In this document: positions 13,509-16,692 of the stretch, piece by piece
Layout: every line of letters starts with the position of its first letter
Position numbering within the stretch: the first letter of the stretch is position 1
Origin: Nitrospirae bacterium GWC2_56_14
GTDB taxonomy: Bacteria > Nitrospirota > UBA9217
Assembly: GCA_001803705.1 (NCBI GenBank)
Contig: MHDY01000178.1
Span: forward strand, 7,496-24,187
Length of the DNA: 16,692 nucleotides
Direction of reading: 5' to 3'
Notes under the pieces: model-generated
The model's input: the letters and a program-made list of their open reading frames with translations, nothing else
Database searches by the model: none
Told to the model about the DNA's origin: nothing
Position numbers and translations under genes: made by a program

Positions 13509-15080
13509 ATGAAAAAAAGCATTCGATGGAGACTGGGGCTCATAGCCTTATCGGTTGTGGTCGCAGTGTTTTTGTTCCTGCCGTCCACGCCGCTGACAAC
13601 GCAGTTGCCGCAGTGGTGGCACCAGAGCGTGCCCAAGATCGCGCTCGGACTGGACCTCCAGGGAGGCAGCCACCTCGTGATGGAAGTGGAGACGGACAAG
13701 GCCGTGGAAGCGTCGGTCGACAACATAGCGGCCGACCTCCAGACCACGGCGGCCTTGCAGAGCCTGTCCGTTACCTTCACCAGGACCGGCCAGGAGATCA
13801 CGGCCAAGTTTGCCGATACGCTTGATGAAAAGGTGGAGAAGCTGATCAAGGACACCTATGCAATCCTGGAGTACAAGTCGCGGGCAAAAGGCGAGCTGGT
13901 CTACGGGCTCAAGCAGGCGGAAGTCAGGCGCCTGAAGGAGAATGCCGTGCAGCAGGCTTTGGAGATCACCCGCCGGCGCATCGACAAGTACGGCGTGGCT
14001 GAGCCACTAATCTATAAACAGGAAAACGACCAGATCGCGCTGCAGCTTCCGGGCATCAAGAACCCCCAGGAAGCGATTGCCTTCATCAAGACCGCTGGCA
14101 GGCTTGAGTTCAAGATGCTCAACACGGTCGGTGATCTTCAGCAGGCCCTTGCCGGCAAGGGCCCCGCTGACAGTGAGGTCCTCTACGGCGAGGAGGTGGA
14201 CCAGTCGGGCAAGATCGTGCGATCTCCCTACCTGGTCTACAAACAGACCATGCTCACCGGCGATCGATTGAAAGAGGCCAAGGTCGGGATCGACGACCGC
14301 GGCAGACCGGCAATTTCCATCTCCTTCGACGGCCAAGGCGCGGAGATCTTCGGCAGGGTCACGGGCGAGAACGTGGGCAAACAGATGGCCATCGTGCTCG
14401 ACAATGTCGTGTACTCGGCGCCCCGGATCCAGGACCGCATTACCGGTGGCAGCGCACAGATCACCGGCAGCTTCACGCATGAAGAAGCGGCAAAGCTCGC
14501 CATCGTGCTGCGCGAATCGCTGCCGGCCCCAATGAAGATCATCCAGAACGTCACCGTGGGTCCGTCGCTCGGCCAGGACTCGATCAACAAAGGCGTGCGC
14601 GCAGCATTGTTCGGCGTGCTCGTCGTAGTCGTGTTCATGGTGGTCTATTACCGCATGTCCGGCCTGATCGCGGATTATGCCATTATCCTGAACCTGGTGC
14701 TGCTTCTGGGCGCCATGGCGCTCCTGAACGCTACGCTCACCCTGCCGGGTATCGCGGGCATCATCCTCACCATCGGCATGGGCGTCGATTCCAACGTGCT
14801 CATGTTCGAGCGCATCCGGGAAGAGATCGTGTCCGGCAAAGCGCCGCGCGCCGCAGTGGACGCCGGCTATGACAAAGCGTTCCTGACGATCCTCGACTCG
14901 CATGTGACCACGCTGATCACCGCCGCGGTGCTCTTCATGTTCGGCACCGGTCCGATCAAAGGTTTTGCCGTGACGCTGAGCCTCGGTATCATGATCAACC
15001 TGTACTCGGCCCTGGTCGGGACCAAGGTGATCTTCGACATCATCAACTCCAAGTGGAAGCTGGAGAAATTGAGTATATAG
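13509..15080 (+). CDS. secD: Protein translocase subunit SecD
   Basis: A 523-residue membrane protein that, with SecF, uses the proton-motive force to help pull preproteins through SecYEG on the periplasmic side. It has TM1 at about 9-25, the family motif GLDLQGGSHLVMEVE (47-61), a large periplasmic region (about 62-355) with EITRRRIDKYGVAEP and LPGIKNPQEA, and five C-terminal membrane helices. The RND-type motif GMGVDSNVLMFERIREE is within the helices. Length is in the usual range for stand-alone SecD. AGGAGG lies 7 bases before the ATG. It follows yajC and precedes secF; the 104-bp spacer to secF holds a heptad element. Confidence 0.97.
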   Translation: MKKSIRWRLGLIALSVVVAVFLFLPSTPLTTQLPQWWHQSVPKIALGLDLQGGSHLVMEVETDKAVEASVDNIAADLQTTAALQSLSVTFTRTGQEITAKFADTLDEKVEKLIKDTYAILEYKSRAKGELVYGLKQAEVRRLKENAVQQALEITRRRIDKYGVAEPLIYKQENDQIALQLPGIKNPQEAIAFIKTAGRLEFKMLNTVGDLQQALAGKGPADSEVLYGEEVDQSGKIVRSPYLVYKQTMLTGDRLKEAKVGIDDRGRPAISISFDGQGAEIFGRVTGENVGKQMAIVLDNVVYSAPRIQDRITGGSAQITGSFTHEEAAKLAIVLRESLPAPMKIIQNVTVGPSLGQDSINKGVRAALFGVLVVVVFMVVYYRMSGLIADYAIILNLVLLLGAMALLNATLTLPGIAGIILTIGMGVDSNVLMFERIREEIVSGKAPRAAVDAGYDKAFLTILDSHVTTLITAAVLFMFGTGPIKGFAVTLSLGIMINLYSALVGTKVIFDIINSKWKLEKLSI

Positions 15081-15085
15081 GAACC

Positions 15086-15158
15086 GTGAGGAGTTAAGCG
15101 GGAGGAGTGAGGGGGGAAATAAAAAAACCAACTCCTGGCTTCTGATTCCTGACTCCTA
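15086..15158. repeat. Heptad inverted-repeat element between secD and secF (GGAGT type)
   Basis: The left arm is four 7-bp words (GTGAGGA, GTTAAGC, GGGAGGA, GTGAGGG; 15086-15113). After an A-rich loop the right arm is four words (ACTCCTG, GCTTCTG, ATTCCTG, ACTCCTA; 15131-15158). GGAGT words on the left face ACTCC words on the right, so an imperfect hairpin is possible. The element lies 5 bases after the secD stop and is followed by an intact GGAGGG binding site for secF. Confidence 0.88.
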
Positions 15159-15184
15159 ACTTACTATCATTCCCGGAGGGAACA

Positions 15185-16096
15185 ATGCTTCATATTCTAG
15201 GTAAGACCAATATCGATTTCATGGGCTGGAAGAACGTGTCGTTCACCATCGCCGCCCTGTTCATTGCGCTGGGGCTGGTGGGCGTTGTGCAGATCGGCCG
15301 GCACAAGGCCAACCTCGGCATTGACTTCGTTGGCGGCACCACGGTGCAGCTCAGCTTTAAAGACGCGCTGCCGGTTGACCAGGCGCGCGCTGCGCTCGAG
15401 AAGAACGGCTTCCAGGGCGCATCGATCCAGGAAGTGGGCGAGGGGAACACGCTCCTGATCAAGGTGCGTGAGACCGAAGGAACGTCGGACAAGATCCAGA
15501 CGATCTTCAAGCAGGAGTTCCCGAACAATCCCTCCGATCCCGACAGCATGCAGATCACGGAGATCGGGCCGGTGATCGGACAGGCCCTTCAGAAAGACGC
15601 CCTCAGGGCCCTCGTGGTCGCACTGCTCGCGATCATCGTTTACATCGCCTTCCGGTTCGAGTTTAAGTTCGGCGTTGCAGCGGCGTTCGCCACCTTCCAT
15701 GACATCATGGCGGTGCTCGGCATATTCTACATTTTGAACTGGGAGATCAACCTGCTGATCGTGACGGCGCTGCTGACGCTCGCCGGGTATTCGCTCACCG
15801 ACACCGTGGTGGTCTTCGACCGGATCAGGGAGAACCTGAAAAAGACCAAGCGTGATCCTCTGCCGAAGCTGGTGAATACCAGCATCAATGAAGTGCTGTC
15901 GCGCACCATCGTCACTTCCCTGACCGTTGTTCTGGTGCTTATTCCGCTCGTACTGTTCGGCGGGGACGTGCTGCACGACTTCTCCATCGCCCTCCTCATG
16001 GGGGTGATCGTCGGGACCTACTCGTCGGTATTCGTGGCAAGCCCCATCCTCGTGGTGTGGCATGCGAAAGCGGGCGGACGGCTGATCGGGAAGTAA
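15185..16096 (+). CDS. secF: Protein translocase subunit SecF
   Basis: A 303-residue partner of SecD in the proton-driven accessory complex of the Sec translocon. TM1 is at about 18-36, followed by the family motif GIDFVGGTTVQL (45-56), a short periplasmic domain (to about 140), and five further membrane helices. The conserved SLTDTVVVFDRIREN is at 203-217 (Asp206, Asp212, Arg213), near the expected proton path. Length is normal. GGAGGG lies 4 bases before the ATG. It follows secD with a heptad element between them, and ends 20 bp before another repeat-type spacer that leads to the ykgJ-like gene. Confidence 0.97.
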   Translation: MLHILGKTNIDFMGWKNVSFTIAALFIALGLVGVVQIGRHKANLGIDFVGGTTVQLSFKDALPVDQARAALEKNGFQGASIQEVGEGNTLLIKVRETEGTSDKIQTIFKQEFPNNPSDPDSMQITEIGPVIGQALQKDALRALVVALLAIIVYIAFRFEFKFGVAAAFATFHDIMAVLGIFYILNWEINLLIVTALLTLAGYSLTDTVVVFDRIRENLKKTKRDPLPKLVNTSINEVLSRTIVTSLTVVLVLIPLVLFGGDVLHDFSIALLMGVIVGTYSSVFVASPILVVWHAKAGGRLIGK

Positions 16097-16116
16097 GGAA
16101 AAAGCGAAAAATCATT

Positions 16117-16225
16117 TGGACGCTGATTTACGCGGAAAATGCGGATTAAAATCTGATGCGAACGGGTTGGTTGTCGCCCATTCCATCAAGTTGTATCCGC
16201 GTTCATCAGCGTAGATCCGCGTCCA
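16117..16225. repeat. Decameric inverted-repeat element between secF and the ykgJ-like gene
   Basis: The left arm (16117-16146) and right arm (16195-16225) are imperfect reverse complements of about 30 bases. Each is built on a roughly 10-bp period: ACGCTGATTT, ACGCGGAAAA and TGCGGATTAA on the left; ATCCGCGTTC, ATCAGCGTAG and ATCCGCGTCC on the right. A 48-base loop separates them. Words of this GCGGAT/TACGC kind recur between genes in a number of environmental bacterial genomes to my recollection, but I cannot verify this here. Confidence 0.85.
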
Positions 16226-16244
16226 CTGTTTTTGTAGGTGTTTC

Positions 16245-16692
16245 ATGCAAAACAAATCTGTAATATCCATAACCGTTGCCGGCGCCGATGCCCGGGTGCT
16301 GGTGGAATCCGACCTGCTGCAGCTCACCTGCGGCGCCGCCGGCTGCAGTTCCACCTGCTGCAAGGCGACGGCCCCCATCGTTCTGAACCCCTACGAGATC
16401 GCCAGGATCCGCAAAGCCACCGGCATGTCCTACGAGGACCTGCTCGACGTTCTCGACACGGACCGCGCGAAGGGCTTCCCGCTCGTCATGCTGCCGCGCG
16501 ACCCCGCCTGCCATTTCTGGACCGCGACAGGCTGCCGGATCTACGAAGCGCGTCCGCTTGCCTGCCGTCTGTTCCCGCTCGGCAGGGTCTTCGAGAACAA
16601 CCGTTCCCACATCGTCCTGCCTGAGGTGAACCGCTGTTCCGGCCTTGTGCCGGCGCCTTCCCGAACGGTTGCCGCCTATCTGCAGGAACAGG
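16245..16692 (+). CDS. YkgJ-family cysteine-cluster protein (3' end missing)
   Basis: The first 149 residues of a protein that continues past the window. It belongs to the YkgJ family (PF03692), whose conserved Cys residues are thought to bind zinc or an Fe-S cluster. Here the first group is CGAAGCSSTCC (Cys29, Cys34, Cys38, Cys39) and the second is PACHFWTATGCRIYEARPLACRLFPL (Cys89, Cys97, Cys107), with a further Cys131. The GCRIYEARPLACRLFPL stretch is the hallmark of the family. Function is not established; some annotations call it an oxidoreductase. TAGGTG lies just before ATG 16245, only about 20 bases after the decameric repeat. The frame has no stop to the end of the window. No promoter is evident, so read-through from secF is possible. 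Confidence 0.85.
   Translation, partial: MQNKSVISITVAGADARVLVESDLLQLTCGAAGCSSTCCKATAPIVLNPYEIARIRKATGMSYEDLLDVLDTDRAKGFPLVMLPRDPACHFWTATGCRIYEARPLACRLFPLGRVFENNRSHIVLPEVNRCSGLVPAPSRTVAAYLQEQ

Noticed and set aside
12995..13855. A 286-residue minus-strand open frame opposite yajC and the start of secD
   Set aside because: It runs antisense through two confident genes and a repeat element, with low-complexity residues.

Overview
The window looks like chromosomal DNA from a Gram-negative (diderm) bacterium with fairly high GC, probably one of the deep-branching anaerobe or metal-cycling groups (Nitrospirota or Desulfobacterota type). This is inferred from the mix of genes: an ACP-acyltransferase fusion, a lone UbiA-like prenyltransferase and UbiX of the kind used in menaquinone synthesis, SecD and SecF as separate genes behind tgt-yajC, and an outer-membrane-type patatin lipoprotein. 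No rRNA, tRNA, insertion sequence, phage gene or CRISPR array was seen.

Layout. (1) 1-2810: three closely spaced plus-strand genes for lipid and quinone metabolism: the 3' part of an acyl-carrier/1-acylglycerol-phosphate acyltransferase fusion, a patatin-like phospholipase lipoprotein, and a UbiA-family prenyltransferase. (2) 2811-5921: a gene-free leader of about 290 bp with a perfect 13-bp palindrome, then a two-gene unit (branched-chain-amino-acid-type periplasmic binding protein plus methyl-accepting chemotaxis protein) closed by a strong intrinsic terminator. (3) 6002-8573: a more accessory stretch with an MFS transporter that may be leaderless, a small AT-richer membrane protein, a VF530-family DNA-binding protein, and a ParE/RelE-type toxin-antitoxin pair. 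(4) 8616-9825: ubiX facing a bifunctional-nuclease-family gene on the minus strand. (5) 9826-16692: divergent promoters, then a housekeeping run on the plus strand: argS, tgt, yajC, secD, secF and the 5' part of a YkgJ-family cysteine-cluster protein.

How the genes relate. The UbiA homologue and UbiX would both act in quinone synthesis (prenylation of the aromatic ring, and supply of prenylated FMN for the UbiD-type decarboxylase). YajC, SecD and SecF form the accessory complex of the Sec translocon. The binding protein has no permease or ATPase beside it but does have a chemoreceptor, so it may serve in sensing rather than uptake.

The most unusual signal is not a gene. At least four intergenic spacers (ubiX/bfn, argS/tgt, tgt/yajC, secD/secF) hold hairpin-forming elements whose two arms are each tandem arrays of a degenerate 7-bp word. 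The words differ from spacer to spacer, but the 7-bp period, the inverted layout and the purine-rich-left/pyrimidine-rich-right polarity are the same. A fifth heptad array forms the last codons of the acyltransferase gene. A related element with a 10-bp period sits between secF and the ykgJ-like gene, and a 9-bp-period fragment forms the end of the chemoreceptor gene. These elements run into stop codons and up to start codons, apparently replacing the tgt ribosome binding site.
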